A DNA stretch of 64,000 nt from Maea johnstoni (GCA_963942565.1 OZ012685.1:38543368-38607367); one strand, 5' to 3'. Shown: positions 1-12,480, counted from the stretch's first letter. Numbers and translations: made by a program. Notes: generated from the letters alone by a model not told the origin.

Positions 1-1162
1 TTCAGAGAGACATCAAACATACTTAAGACCCAGTATGTGTAAGTGCATATGATATGAACAGTGGGTATGAAGTGATATAGTTCTACACTTTTTCTAGTTT
101 TGTATTATTATTATCTGTACTATGTTCAAATTTACACAGAAATTGTATTATGTAATGTGTAGATTTCTACAGTCAATTAATAAAACATGCATACATTTTA
201 CCTATAAACTCAGTCAGAGAACCAGGCTAGGTGAAATGCTGAGTTATTGTAGTCACAATATGGTAGTTCATGTATTTTTAATGTTGTTATAACGACTGCT
301 CAAATACTCATCATTGATGACTAATATATCCACTGCATTAGCGGCCATGTATATTATTCATGGATCACGAATCTGTGCGAGTAACCATGCATAGCAAATG
401 CACATGAGGACAATTACTTTGATTCAGCAACACTAAGGATTCAACTGCCTGTCATTTCCTTAAACCCGTGACATAGTTTCTCAGGGTCATCATAGGTGGC
501 ACTAGGAGTAGTAGTCCATACTAAGAACCCAATGTGGCCACCTGGTGAGAAAGTTAGGAACTAGATCACTGTATACTCAGTACTGATTTGGTATACTATT
601 CGGGTTTATAAAATACCAAAGGAGTGAAATATTTGGTCTAGGGTTAAGCTATGAAGGCTATTGAAATGTCGGAATTATATTACCATCGAAGATATACTTC
701 AAGGTCTCTTTCCTGACGACCGTGAATAGAAAGGTAAATTCTTCAACCCATAATGCCTCCTTGTGGAGTAGGGGGCCTCTCTTGACGGAATCATTAATCG
801 CTAATAATTGAATTGTTCACACCACATTATTTTCCGTTATTAAACCTCACGTCGTGAAGATTCTTGATTCTGGTTGGTCAAGGGCCATGGATTAATCGTC
901 ATGATTTCCTCACTCCTTAGTGACAGGCTGTTGTCCTTAACAGCTCATGAAATAGTTGAATAATTCACGGCAACAGCCATGAATTAGTTGAATAATCACC
1001 GCTAGCCCGAAGATATAATGCCCGAACACCTACGGAGTTTGCCGAGTGATCTACCGGTGAAACTAGTTCAACAAGGCAGCCGACGAGTACTTATCCAAAA
1101 TCTCTGGTGTTTGTAATTTTTCCCCCTTTTGTGTTTTGTATTTGTTCGGTATAATAAAACAG
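1..1162. other. AT-rich DNA without a recognisable gene
   Basis: I see no exon with convincing splice sites and no known repeat in this stretch. The only long frames are short and uncoded-looking. It may be intergenic, or the 3' flank of the gene ending at 4838. Confidence 0.4.
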
Positions 1163-1252
1163 ATATGACATCCGTGTGGGTTTTACGCCCTCGAGCGACA
1201 ATTCTCTCTCGGGGAAGTTATTCCTGGTGGAAACCCGACACGGATGTCATAT
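1163..1252. repeat. Perfect-looking 90-bp hairpin
   Basis: The left arm (1163-1183, beginning ATATGACATCCGTGT) and the right arm (1231-1252, ending ACACGGATGTCATAT) are inverted copies with about one mismatch. The loop of about 47 bp is itself partly self-complementary (CCCTCGAG against CTCTCGGGG). It could be a tiny inverted-repeat element, the tip of a transposon, or a folded RNA. No coding sequence is associated. Confidence 0.6.
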
Positions 1253-1689
1253 TTGTATAATGTATCACAGGAAAACAATGAGGATGAAAGTAATATAATC
1301 GTGTAAGAATGATATCCGCTTTGTCACAAGTCACACCGAAGTGTTAACATTGATGATTTAGACTGATCGTGTTTATACTAGACTCCTAATCATTGAGCGC
1401 GTTGTCATTCCCATCTGAGTTGACCAACCACTGTGGTGTAGTACTAGCAATGGTGGAAAGATGTCAACATTTTGTCTTTCTATCTCTAGTTTTTTCTGTC
1501 ATACTTAAACTGAGCCCTGTATTCACCTGGTGAGAGAAATGTGAACTAATATGGCATTGGGGAAAAATATGGTGGACAGAGATTCTCAACGTGTATTTGG
1601 GTAAATAAGGACATAGAAACTGGTCATAATGATGAAGGTCGAATAATTTTTAAATTCATATTTGGAGTACACACTCTATTCAATAATAT

Positions 1690-1758
1690 CGCCCGGTTTC
1701 CTCCACCACTTACAACTAACTAGTTATTACTGGCCGAGTATGGCAGAAAAAAATGACA
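1690..1758 (+). repeat. SINE tail fragment
   Basis: The stretch with TTTCCTCCACCACTTACAAC, GGCCGAGTATGGCAGAAAAA and TGACAAAATC matches the 3' body of the tRNA-headed SINE seen more fully at 30845 and 60911. The tRNA-like head is missing. Confidence 0.45.
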
Positions 1759-1759
1759 A

Positions 1760-2700
1760 AATCAAAATTAGAAACTCCAATATTCTAGAAATGATCTATT
1801 ATTTGTGAATGTCATTACGGAACACCTGTTGCGTGGCTGTGTTTACGACAACGCTCACCCCGTGCATGTTTAAACAGCTATTCACTCAGTATGCATTACA
1901 AATCTATGCTTTATGTCTTTGTATGCGCTGTCAATTGTGGCAGCTGTTGTTTTATCGCCTTGAATTGCACATTTTTATCAGGTGAGATTAGTAACTTAAA
2001 CCTCAGTCATACAGTCGTATAGACGGCGATTTCGTTTACAAATGTTTCGTGACTCTAGAAAATACGTCTTATATCACTTGTGCAAGCTATGCCACACATC
2101 TCGCTTGAAATGACCTGCAACTTACACTTCCATATTAGATTTATTTACGGGTAGCTCCAAAATATATCTATGATCAACTCGTCATAGTTGACTGCATATG
2201 TTAGCATAAATGGGTGGAAACGCAGGTAAGTGTTTATGTGAATGACAGTTCAAAGATTAACCTCAGTCCTTATTCCTTTACATAATGTGATAATCTATTC
2301 ATCAATGAGGGGTGTTATAAAGTCAAGTGCACAACTTTGAATAATAAGTTCATCGCTATAGACATTTATATGCTCTTAAAGATTACACGTGTAAGCCATG
2401 ATATAGTACCTTTTCTGAATTTCATTTGCAGACCACGAAATCCGCTTTTCCCATAAAAATACTGTGAATCATTCAAAATCGTTCGGAGATGGATTTATAT
2501 CTTTAACATAAGGACATATCAAACTTTCCATCGTCGGTTTGTAATTTATAATACGATTGATGAACTATAAATATCGACAGCAACGATTTAAAAACAAATG
2601 CTCAACCAAGACAAAAATCAGAGAACAGAAGTCAATTCTTTTACGATATTTGAATGTATGTAATCATATACGTATGTTCGCTGCATGATTGAATTAGGTA
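1760..2700. other. No gene seen
   Basis: AT-rich sequence without open frames of note, clear splice sites or a recognised repeat. Confidence 0.35.
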
Positions 2701-2704
2701 ATGG

Positions 2705-3990
2705 ACATAATAATATTATTAATAATAATAATAATATAATATTAATAATAATATTGTCATTTGATATTGCGCCCTTTCCATATAAACATGCTCAAAGGCG
2801 CATTACATTCCATTGTCAAAGGATAGATGTTGATATCCACATAGTTAATTGATAAATACATCTTTGAACAGATGTGTTTTCAGTTGTCGTTTAAAGATTG
2901 CCACACTCCCAGCTGCCCGAATATTATCTGGGAGCTGATTCCATAGTTTTGGGGCACCGTGAGGCACTAAACGATCTGTCACCGTAGGTTTTCATGTTGT
3001 TTCTTGGCTCGTAGAGTAAGTTCTTGGATGTTGATCTCAGTGTCCGGGGTGGGACATACTCTTTCAGCAATTCCCTCAGGTAAGAAGGTGCAGTTCCGTG
3101 CAAACACTTGTACGCCAGTAGCAGAATCTTGAATTCAATTCTCTTCCTGACTGGTAGCCAGTGCAGCTCCTTCAGTACTGGAGTGATGTGGTCATACTTC
3201 TTCGTTAGAGTGATCACCCTGGCAGCGTTGTTCTGTACTCTCTGGAGCTTACGTATTAGCTCTTCGGGTATTCCACAGAGAAGTCCATTGCAGTAGTCAA
3301 ATCTTGAGGTTTCCAGGGATATGACAGCACTCTTACTTGATTCTGCAGTCAAGTATTTTCTGATCCTTCCGATGTTTCGCAGGTAATAGTTTGCAGATTT
3401 GACTGCCTTTGACACATGTGCTGCCATATTCATGCTCGGATCAAAAACAGAGCCCAGATTGCCGATAGGTATATTGAGAATCTTGACAATCTCACCATTT
3501 ACTGAGATGCTAGGCACAGATATTTTGGCTCGCTGCTTAGGGGTACCTAGCACAAGGACTTCCGTTTTGTCTGCATTCAGTTTTAGCTTGTTCTGTGACA
3601 TCCATGTATATATGTCAGTGAGGCAGCCCTCCAGCCTAGCAACTCCTATATCCACAGCTTGTTGAGTGATGGGTTTTATTGCCAGATAGAGCTGTGTGTC
3701 GTCTGCATATATGTGAAGCTCTAAACCATGCTTTCTGATAAGTTTTCCAAGGGGTAGGAGGTATATCAGGAACAACAATGGTCCTAACACTGATCCCTGT
3801 GGTACGGACCACAGAATGTCCTGTAACTCAGAGAACGACTTGTCAATCTTGATGCGGAGTGTGCGACCTGACAGGTAAGACTTAAACCAAGCAAGTGCTT
3901 GACCCGTAATACCTAGTGTATTTTCCATTCTGCTGAATAGAATATCATGGTCGATGGTGTCGAATGCCGCACTCAGATCTAACATAACCG
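2705..3990 (-). mobile_element. 5'-truncated LINE (CR1/L2-like non-LTR retrotransposon)
   Basis: The minus strand encodes the second half of a reverse transcriptase. A LDLSAAFDTIDHDIL block near 3980 is followed by the PQGSVLGPLLF block and the catalytic YADDTQLY box near 3710. The usual CR1/L2 C-terminal region with NNAARVI and LHWLPVRKRI follows. After about 2955 the C-terminal PKLWNQLP-type segment continues in another frame, so the copy has at least one frameshift. The 3' end carries the palindromic GCGCCTTTGAGCATG / GGAAAGGGCGC piece and runs into an ATT-rich tail at 2705-2760, as expected for this group. It is truncated upstream near 3990, so endonuclease and early RT motifs are absent. 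It is dead, but recognisable and probably fairly young. Confidence 0.88.
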
Positions 3991-4019
3991 ATATCAAATG
4001 AGCCAGTAGTTATCGCTAG

Positions 4020-4837
4020 GTGTAGCAGAGATGTATTGCGCGTTTATTGACTCTAAATAGGATTACAACATCATACTAACACGAGAAACGTCTAGTATAG
4101 GTCATCAAACAAAAGTATACATACACACATACATTATGGAACAGAATAGTTAGGATCAACGCCTAGTTTTGATTTCTCTTACGACCGTAGTCGAGTTAAG
4201 TATTTTGCTTATTCATCGTGTCCTCTCTCCGCATAGGCTCATAGGATTACAAAATAATATTAACATAAAAAATGTATAGTATAGGTCATCAAACAAAACA
4301 TATACACTCATAAATTATAGAACAGAATACATAGTTTTGATTTCTCTTAAAAACCGTAGTTTAAGAGTAGTCCTTTGCCTCTCATCGTTTCCTCTCTCCG
4401 CATCCTCTCATAGGATTACAAAATAATACTAACACAAATATATATAAAGTATAGGTCATCAAATAAAAGGATACGCACACATAAATTATTGATTAGAATA
4501 CTAGTATATAGTTTAATTTTTCTTAAGACCGTAGTCGATTAATCCTTTGCCTCTCATCGTGTCCTTTCTCCGCATCCTCTCATAGGATTACAAAATAATA
4601 CTAACACAAAATATAAAAGGTATTGGTCGAACAAAAATATACGCACACATAAATTATTGGTTAGGATTTATATTTTTAATTTCTCTTAAGACCGTAGTAG
4701 AGTAGTCTTTTGCTCCTCATGGCCTGCTCTCTCCGCATCCTCTCATAGGATTACAAAATAATACTAACACAACATATATAAAGTATAGGTCATCAAAAAA
4801 AAATACACAAATAAAATATTGATTAGAATATATAGTT
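4020..4837 (-). repeat. Tandem array of a terminal-exon end plus 3' UTR (about 5 units of 160-180 bp)
   Basis: Units start at about 4063, 4243, 4412, 4584 and 4746, each marked by ATAGGATTACAAAATAATAC. On the minus strand every unit repeats the last coding bases of the exon at 4838-4972 (GGAGAGAGCAGGCCATGAGG and the Tyr-Tyr-Gly-Leu-Lys-Arg region). About 100 bp of AT-rich 3' UTR follows. Divergence increases away from the exon, so the array grew by several rounds of duplication. Confidence 0.75.
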
Positions 4838-4972
4838 TTAATTTCTCTTAAGGCCGTAGTAGAGTAGTCTTTTGCTCCTCATGGCCTGCTCTCTCCTCAT
4901 CCTCTCATGCAGCATGTCACCCGCGTCGTAACCCTGCAGCTCCCGGCTCGGGTACTGACGCAGAGACTCGTC
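4838..4972 (-). CDS. Terminal exon of unrecognised gene 2
   Basis: On the minus strand a good acceptor (CGTTTCAG) precedes an open exon of 44 codons ending in TAA. The peptide is rich in Arg, Glu and Met, contains DMLHERMRREQAMRSKR, and ends LLYYGLKRN. Base composition (about 55% GC) contrasts with the AT-rich surroundings, as expected for coding sequence. It enters in phase 0 and joins without a shift to the exon at 7541-7591. I do not recognise the protein. A basic, likely helical C-terminus is all that can be said. Directly downstream, its coding end is repeated several times in the array at 4020-4837, so the transcript's 3' UTR should contain pseudo-coding copies. Confidence 0.6.
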   Translation of the reverse strand, partial: DESLRQYPSRELQGYDAGDMLHERMRREQAMRSKRLLYYGLKRN

Positions 4973-5084
4973 CTGAAACGAACAACGGGTAAAACAGAGA
5001 TATTAATAACTTATACAACGACAACTTCTCCATACTAGAGAGAGAAATAACCCTGTGGCTCCTGAGAAGTAATGATATTTATGA

Positions 5085-5112
5085 CAATATGATAATAATA
5101 ATGATAATAATG

Positions 5113-5158
<46 letters not shown>

Positions 5159-5181
5159 GGATGATGATGGTGATGATGATG

Positions 5182-5221
<40 letters not shown>

Positions 5222-5313
5222 AAATGATAATAATAGCAATAATAATATTAATGATAATAATAATAATAGTAATAATGATAATAATAATAATAATAATAAT
5301 AATGATAATAATG

Positions 5314-5397
<84 letters not shown>

Positions 5398-5403
5398 TGG
5401 AAT
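5085..5403. repeat. (AAT)n microsatellite, imperfect
   Basis: More than 300 bp of ATA/AAT triplets interrupted by GAT and GGATGATGG blocks. Long frames of poly-Leu, poly-Ile or poly-Tyr here are artefacts. It lies in an intron of gene 2. Confidence 0.95.
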
Positions 5404-5425
5404 AATAAAATGGAAGAAAAATGAT

Positions 5426-6480
5426 CTCAGATTTCTGTAGCGTCAACAACGTGTTGCTACTTGTGAAAACCTTACACGTTGAGTGATTCGTCCGTATCTA
5501 GCTCCCTGAGGAAACGGACAACAGGCAGAAACCATAATTAGTTTATGTTATGTTCGCCATGTGGCACTCGCAGTTACAGATCTCAGAAGGTGACTGACCC
5601 ATCCTGAATCGACCAAAGCTAAGAAATATATAATTAGTTTCTGTAGCGTCCGCTACGTGTCGCTTTCGGGAGACACCTCAGAGGCGGGACTCTCAGGTAT
5701 GATTCACACAAATGGGAACATGTGCAAAACAATAGCTTTAGTAATGACCGAAAAATACCCTGTAGTATAGTTAAAACAATAGAAATAACAGCTGATAATC
5801 AGATATTGATATTTGAAAGTGATGTTTTCATTTGTTATTAGAACATATGCTCACTATATACACCTGATCTGAAAAAGAAGTTTTAACTGCCAGGATCCAC
5901 CCAATTTACCTTCATGTTACACCAATTTCTAGTTAAAAACTTTATTGCACCCCGATACTTATAACCATTATAAGTTTCTGTAGAGTACAAGTGTGACAAT
6001 GAAAGAACATAAAAGATCTCAGTAGTTGACTAAACCATTCAGAATCGTCCAATGCGAAATACGGTAGACTCTTTATCCGCGCAGTACTCAGCAAGGAGGT
6101 CAAGGAAACTTACGAGATTGGAACACCCTAATTAGGGTTAGGGTTAGACTTAGGGTTAGGAATCAGGTCCAGGGTTAGGGTTTGTGTTAGGGTATGGTAA
6201 ACCTAAACCTAACCCTGGACCTGATTCCTAACCCTAAATCTAATCCTAACACTAATCCTAGGTTTAGGGTTAGGAATCAGGTCCAGGGTTAGGGTTAGGG
6301 CTAGTCTTGGGGTTGGGTAACCCTGACCCTAACCATGGACCTGATTCCTAACCCTAACTCTAACCCTAACCCTAGTTAGGGTATTCCAAATCATAAGTTT
6401 CCTTGACCTCCCTGCTGAGGACTGCGTGGATACCATGATTAGTTTATGTAGGGTCCGCTACGAGGCACTCATCTTGAGTT
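5426..6480. repeat. Local dispersed repeat units around a telomere-like palindrome
   Basis: Pieces containing ATTAGTTT.TGTAG.GTCCGCTACG recur at about 5440, 5635 and 6435. A second motif (GATCTCAG, TTGACT, CATTCAGAATCG) recurs at about 5580 and 6015. They look like degraded copies of one repeat. The palindrome at 6073-6433 seems to be inserted in one of them. Confidence 0.45.
6073..6433. repeat. 360-bp palindrome with TTAGGG-like interior
   Basis: The two arms, about 65 bp each, are close inverted copies (left CTCAGCAAGGAGGTCAAGG, right CCTTGACCTCCCTGCTGAG). Between them lie degenerate TTAGGG/CCCTAA runs that are themselves arranged as inverted blocks with the spacer GGAATCAGGTCCAGG. The fold-back form suggests a mobile element or a healed break more than a simple interstitial telomere. 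Confidence 0.8.
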
Positions 6481-7540
6481 ATTAGGTTAAAATTGTGACT
6501 TATATTACCTTGTTTATATGTCCTTTTTGTAACTACTTATTGCAGTCAATAATGATGTCTACATTACTTAGTTAAACACTTGAAGGATTAAAGACATTCG
6601 ATTCGAGTCTAAATCAACAAAGATCCATGTTATTATAGTTGAGTTGGACAATTCCAAAAGAGAACTACGATAACTAAAACTACCATTCGTTAGTCATCCT
6701 AATTTTAAAATTCCAATTTTTCATGGTGTTACTATCACAATCTCATGTGAAACCTCTTGGTCAAGCGTGTTTCTATTCAAGAATTGTCCATCTACGCAAT
6801 AACGCAGAGTGTTGACTTATCTTTTTTGTTATTCTATCTTTAGAATTTCTTTTCCTTTAATTCCCTTTTCTGTTAAATTGAAGTTAGTTTATTTGTAATT
6901 ACCAAGATTTTAATGGCTCAGGAAACAGGCGTGCCAAGGACAAGAGTTGTCGGCTTGAGATCCTGGAGCATACGAGGACTATTCAATCATCAATTACCGT
7001 GCCTACAGACCATAATGTCCCTGTGGAACGGTGTCGGCAATGTTTGTACGTAATGCCAATCGCGCAATTTTTGCACTGTTTCTTAATTAAATCACGCTCG
7101 TCAATTAACCTCTCGCTCTTCAGACAATTAAACTATCGTGACAGATTCTAAACCAAGAGAAGCGATCCGAAACCTTTCAACTGTCAGGAAACTATTTATG
7201 CAAGCACTGAGCCATACCAGAGAGAAACGCTGCAATGTTGATAGATAGCTGGGATTAAGAACGTTAATGAGTGTACAACGGGCCCTTATTGATGATCGAG
7301 TGATGTGGAATATTTGACTTGTCGTACTCTTTTAACTTATCTCGTTATCCAGTCGCTTTTCCCACCTTTTGCTATGTGATTAGATAAAGGAGGTGGGTCC
7401 GTCCTATTAGTTAATCGTGGATGACCGTAATGCCCGTTCACCAATTTAGGCATTTCAACTTGTTTTTAAGAGACGACACGGACAAAGGTCTGTGATGTTT
7501 GGATTCTGTCCTCTGCTGACGTTCAACGTGTTTTACTTAC
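6480..7540. other. Intron of gene 2, nothing else seen
   Basis: AT-rich sequence between two gene 2 exons. No repeat family was recognised and there is no convincing open frame. Confidence 0.4.
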
Positions 7541-7591
7541 CAGCTGTGATGCTATGTTAACAATTTGGCTTTGAACATCCATCATCCAGTA
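7541..7591 (-). CDS. Internal exon of unrecognised gene 2 (51 bp)
   Basis: On the minus strand the acceptor TGCTTTCAG precedes 17 codons reading YWMMDVQSQIVNIASQL, closed by a strong donor (GTAAGTAAAA). Both ends are phase 0, so it fits between the exon at 15698-15855 and the terminal exon at 4838-4972. The heptad-like spacing of Val, Ile, Ile and Leu suggests a short amphipathic or coiled-coil helix that continues into the next exon. The function is unknown. Confidence 0.55.
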
Positions 7592-8857
7592 CTGAAAGCA
7601 GAAGTGAAAGAAACGGATGTGAGAACCTGAACAGCCCAATCCAACCCTGGCTATAAGTTTATGGAAGACGAGAAGTATGTTATTCTTACCTGCCCTCTTT
7701 ATGATGCACAGAGAGCGACTTTATTTACAAGAATATAGGGGTCAATCCAAGGGGTTTCTTATTAACCAGAGGATCAGAAATTCAAGATAATGCTAAGGGA
7801 ATGTACTAATGCCAAACAAACTATCCTCGAGATTTGACAATCTGAATTGATGAAACCGCAGGGCCGCTGAATGTGTCTTATACACATTTTAAAAGATTTG
7901 AATAATGTCACAATGAATTAACATAATGTACCTCATAACTCTTTTTAGAGTAGTCAGTATATTGATCATGCATACGTTCTTACTCGTCTGTAATATGTTT
8001 ATGCATACACTGAGTGAGAAATCTAATTAAGATATAAAGATTAAAATAAAAAAGTCATATTATATTATACTATATGTTGCCTCAATCAAACCTGCAGTTC
8101 AATTACAGCAACAGCAGCAACAACAGCAACAACGGCGACGACGACGACGACGACGAAAGCAATGACAATAAGAATTAAAGAAACGGTAATATAGGAAAAC
8201 TTTGAAGCAAAACAACATGTGCGCGCTATGCTCTGAGTCCTCTTTGTGATCAGATATTTAAGTGTCTGTGACGGGTTTATGATCGAATATGTGCATAACA
8301 GATGAGGCAAGCAAAAACAGGATCATTATACGTCTAATTTACTAGAACGTCGATGCCATGTTCTCCAGACTAGATAAATTGATGGTAGTCGAGCAACCGA
8401 CGATCAAATATCACACATGTTTTATTGATTCAGGTTGCTCCTCTAAAAACTCATCCATTATATGGTTCACAGGTTTGAGGCTCCCGACTTGTTTGAGAAA
8501 ACATATCGTGTGCTCAATCAATCAACGATATACTAGTACATAATCAATATAGCAGAACAGTGGCTGTAATCTCATATATAGATTGACGTCACAGGGTAAT
8601 AGTCAAAATAAACTTCGTGTATCAATCACCGTGGAAATTATGTACATACTGTTATTTATTGCGATATATTTCGTCCACGTCTCGTGCCTGTACTAACCCA
8701 TTAACTACATAATTTACACTGCGATGACCTTTATTATGCAATCAGGGGAATTGAAAGTAATATCTATATGCACCCTGCTGTCTAGATATGCAAGGATAAG
8801 ACAAATATCCAAACGTATGAAGTCTAACTTGACCACAATGGAGATTTATCTGAATTC
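7592..8857. other. Intron of gene 2; one short CAG/CGA microsatellite
   Basis: The only notable sequence is a CAGCAA/CGACGA microsatellite at 8100-8155. The rest is AT-rich without recognisable features. Confidence 0.4.
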
Positions 8858-9078
8858 GTTAAGACATTTTCCCCCAGGAAATGTCGTCCGGATCTCAGAT
8901 ACTTTTGACAATAACTTTAGGGCTAAAAATGATCATATACAATATTTCATGGAGATTTGTTGGTATTGTTTTAATAGATGTTTCTCTTTCAAATATTTTT
9001 CTATATATGCTTTTGCTTTGAAGATGTCACAAAAATTGTCAGGCTCCCTGTGGCCACTGCGAGCATTAATTAGTCTAA
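8858..9078 (+). mobile_element. Degraded MITE, family A
   Basis: Contains the family landmarks in order: GATCTCAGATACTTTTGACA, a TTTCTCTTTCAAATATTTT block, AAAATTGTCAGGC, and the end GCGAGCATTAATTAGT. It is a diverged copy of the inverted-repeat family described at 35873. Confidence 0.55.
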
Positions 9079-9399
9079 CCTGCTAAATTGACTTCAACGT
9101 AAAATGATCACCTATCAGGGACGACCAGTGATCAAGTCATCAGTGATTGTATCCAAGACTTTAACCCATTGGCTGTATGTGAAGTAGTTTTATCCAGTTA
9201 AAACCACTCCATATCCACTCTTAGACCAAAACCATCCTCAATGACCTAAAAATGATTTAAAAGCCACAACATATCAATCAGCTGTGTAATTTTTTATCAA
9301 AATATAAGAGAATATCTTGTGAAATTGTTCAGATAAGCATAACCCAGTGTACATTCCCAAAAGGTTTCTAAATCCGCTGAATATAAAAAAGTCTCTAAA

Positions 9400-9716
<317 letters not shown>

Positions 9717-9719
9717 TGT

Positions 9720-10237
9720 ATTGACTGTAGATCACCTGAAGAGAGTGCAATATATAAATCATGATAAAAAGGACATAGAAAATGAGTCAGAGAACTGACG
9801 AAACAAGTAGTAGTAGCTAACTGAAGTAGTAGGGTATAAAGGGTACTGATTAGTACATGGAATACAACAGATGAATTAAAGGTGTTTAGATTAAATACTG
9901 CCTCCTCAATTGAACACCCCATTCCTAATCGGTGAGGGGTTTGGGATGATTTACGTAAAGTAGAGGCCAAAGCAGTCCGTTTAAATCTTTCTGTGTGGTT
10001 TAAACACCTCGCGTGCTCTGAGTAGACAGCTTGGGTCTAGTGGAGGATTATCGCGTGCTCTCAAAATACTAGATCTATTACAGCACCATACACGGCCATT
10101 TCCTTCATTAGTCACTGATAACACGCAACTAATAACGCCGCATACCTAGGCACTGGGGTAAAACTACCCTACTAGCAGGTATCTATAGACCAAACGAGAT
10201 CTTCGACCACCACTTATTTCATACTGCCACTAAAATA

Positions 10238-10323
<86 letters not shown>

Positions 10324-10999
10324 TTTATTGACCATATCAATTGATACAAAACTTACAAGTACCATACAAAACCATCCAACATAAGCGGAGACAAAAAAAA
10401 ACGATTACATTTTATAGCTTTTGTTAACATGAAAACGATCCCATAACTTAAGAAAGGAGACCTTGATATATCAGACCTGAGAATCACATCTCTGACTTTG
10501 TGCTGGCTGTACGGAATGATGAGCCTCAAAAGAGACATCTATCGGGAAGCAGCTAAACTTAATGTTGAAAGCAAGCCATTCTACCGGTAATAATCACTTT
10601 GAAATATGATTTGAAATATCAAAATAACGATTGGGCAAGACTGGAAGTATGCCATGCGGTTCTGCAAAGTAGATACAAACCATTGGACCAATCCCATCGG
10701 CGATCAGAATTGCTCAGTTTGTTTTCAAAAATGTCCATGTAATGTTCTGAAGGTAGTGACGTGGGATAGGTTTTACATTCGCCCTTGACAAAGCTATGCC
10801 GCTTTAGTCCCCAATATAACCTTGCCGCTGCAGGTATATCTATATTTGATCATTTTTTATTTGAAAATAAAATAATTGTGTTACGTGTCCAATGAGGGGT
10901 GCGGTAAATCAAAGAGGGTCGGGTGAATACATAGGTGAGGGTACGGCTATTGATCATAAAATATGCAGCGTGGTTAAACCATAAATGCATTAGAGGTCC
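9720..10999. other. Intron of gene 2 with an (AGT)n microsatellite at 10234-10321
   Basis: Apart from about 29 AGT/GTA triplets at 10234-10321, no feature could be supported in this stretch. Confidence 0.5.
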
Positions 11000-11237
11000 T
11001 CTAAAAATTGGCGTCTGGATATATTATACTTTTGGCAATACTTTTGGCAATACCTATTATACTTTTGGCAATAACTAGTAAATAAAGAAAAATCTTACAA
11101 AACATTTGAAGGAGAGTTGTAGGTAATGTTCTAATTAACATTTTTCCTTCAAATATTTCCCCACCATCCTTTCACTTGCAAAATTACATCCAAAATTGTC
11201 AGCCTGTTTTTGGCCGCTGAACATTAATAGGTTAAAA
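11000..11237 (+). mobile_element. MITE, family A (diverged)
   Basis: Shows the family order CTTTTGGCAATAACT, ACATTTGAAGGAGAGTTGTAGG, AACATTTTTCCTTCAAATA, AAAATTGTCAGCC and the end GAACATTAATAGGTTAA. Confidence 0.6.
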
Positions 11238-11465
11238 TACATGAAGTTTTACATTCGGCAAGCAACAAATAAGAGTTATTCGAGTTCTTGTTGTGATATT
11301 TGGCGAATAGAATTATTGACTTTGAAAACAAAATCGACAAATCAACGATTCATACTTTCCGACTCTTTAATTTACAAGAAGATACTAATCGTTTAGAGCA
11401 AGGTTAAGAAGGAGTGGGAGAGTAATTATGAAGATGAAGGATATCAATCACATTACACGTCACCT

Positions 11466-11671
11466 TAACCCACTCATGCTCAGAGCTACTCAAGGGAGCA
11501 TCATCTGCTACTCTCATACTTTTGAAAATAACTTGGGAATAAAACAAAAGTTTATAAAATATTTGATGAAGAGTTGCTGTTTGGCTTCTGATTAACATTT
11601 CTCCTTAAAATATTTTCGAAAAAATGCTTTTGTTAGAAAAATATTATCAAAATTGTCAGGCCTGTTTTTAA
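11466..11671 (+). mobile_element. MITE, family A, cut at its right end
   Basis: Begins TTAACCCACTCATGCTCAGAG and carries the usual internal inverted motifs. Its right terminus is missing. The sequence passes at about 11671 into the 1.86-kb duplicated unit, which suggests that the unit inserted into or beside this element. Confidence 0.55.
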
Positions 11672-11962
11672 CCTCTATATTAAAAACACATTTTCAGGAG
11701 AAGTCACTGGTTCCTGCTGACTCTTCTCCAGTCATTTTAGTTATTTTAGTTATGCTTGAAATGAGATGAAGAACCAGCTCTTAACATTTCCCAATAAAAG
11801 TATTACATTACAACAGTTATCAACACTTTAATAGATAGATAAAAATAGTATACCACTAACTAACTTCAAATGTGTTTTTATATCATGACATACGCAAAGT
11901 AAATAATTTTCGAAAATGTGACCCAATCACGGTCGACGAATGACAAATGCGGGACTGTGCTC

Positions 11963-11970
11963 TATAAATA
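11963..11970 (+). promoter_or_regulatory. TATA box in duplicated unit (copy 1)
   Basis: TATAAATA in a GC-richer setting (GTGCTCTATAAATAGCC), with an octamer-like ATGCAAAT about 30 bp downstream. The same box is kept in copy 2 at 13825-13832. It looks like a real promoter, but the transcript is unknown. Confidence 0.4.
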
Positions 11971-12189
11971 GCCACGAGCGGCGATAAAATAAGATGCAAA
12001 TACACCCACAGAGGTGTAAAAGGTACCTAATTCGGTAATGTGGCAAAATCATGAATATTTCTTTCAATAGAAATATTCTAAACTATTTACAATTTCGATA
12101 AAGTTAAAGTTGAACAGTTTTATTCAATCAAATAACTTGCAAAAGTTAATTTGGTCAACTACTCTAAGCACATTACTGTACTCCAATCT

Positions 12190-12480
12190 ACCTATATAAG
12201 TAGCATCATTGGCAATGTTAGGCCAAGCACAACCGATGGTTGTTGCGCTTTCCTAGTCTCCCTCCCGATTTATCATCAGGTCGGGAGCGCGAGGGGAATG
12301 CTAATTGGTGGTTCGCCCCGACACCCTCCACGGACCTTGACCGTGGTCTGTCGTGTGGACCATGGCGTTGCCAATGTCTGCTAGCTATCTCTCTATCCTG
12401 TCCGAATTTGACTCCCTGCTGGGGCATGAAAGCTTGATGCCTTAGACTTAAAACCAAGCGGCGCATTGGTTTCCCTATCA
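12190..12480 (+). ncRNA. Possible structured non-coding RNA in duplicated unit
   Basis: A GC-rich block downstream of the TATA box contains two stem-loops. Frames on both strands look open but do not resemble a protein, and an identical block lies at 14052-14342. It matches none of the U1-U6, 5S or SRP consensus sequences I know. The call rests only on composition, structure and conservation between the copies. Confidence 0.2.

Noticed and set aside
5003-5449. Poly-Leu, poly-Ile and poly-Tyr frames over (AAT)n, also at 16222-16882 and 45945-46387
   Set aside because: Microsatellite translations without splice or family support.
6120-6400. True chromosome end or simple interstitial telomere
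   Set aside because: Repeats are degenerate, inverted on each other and bounded by matched arms.
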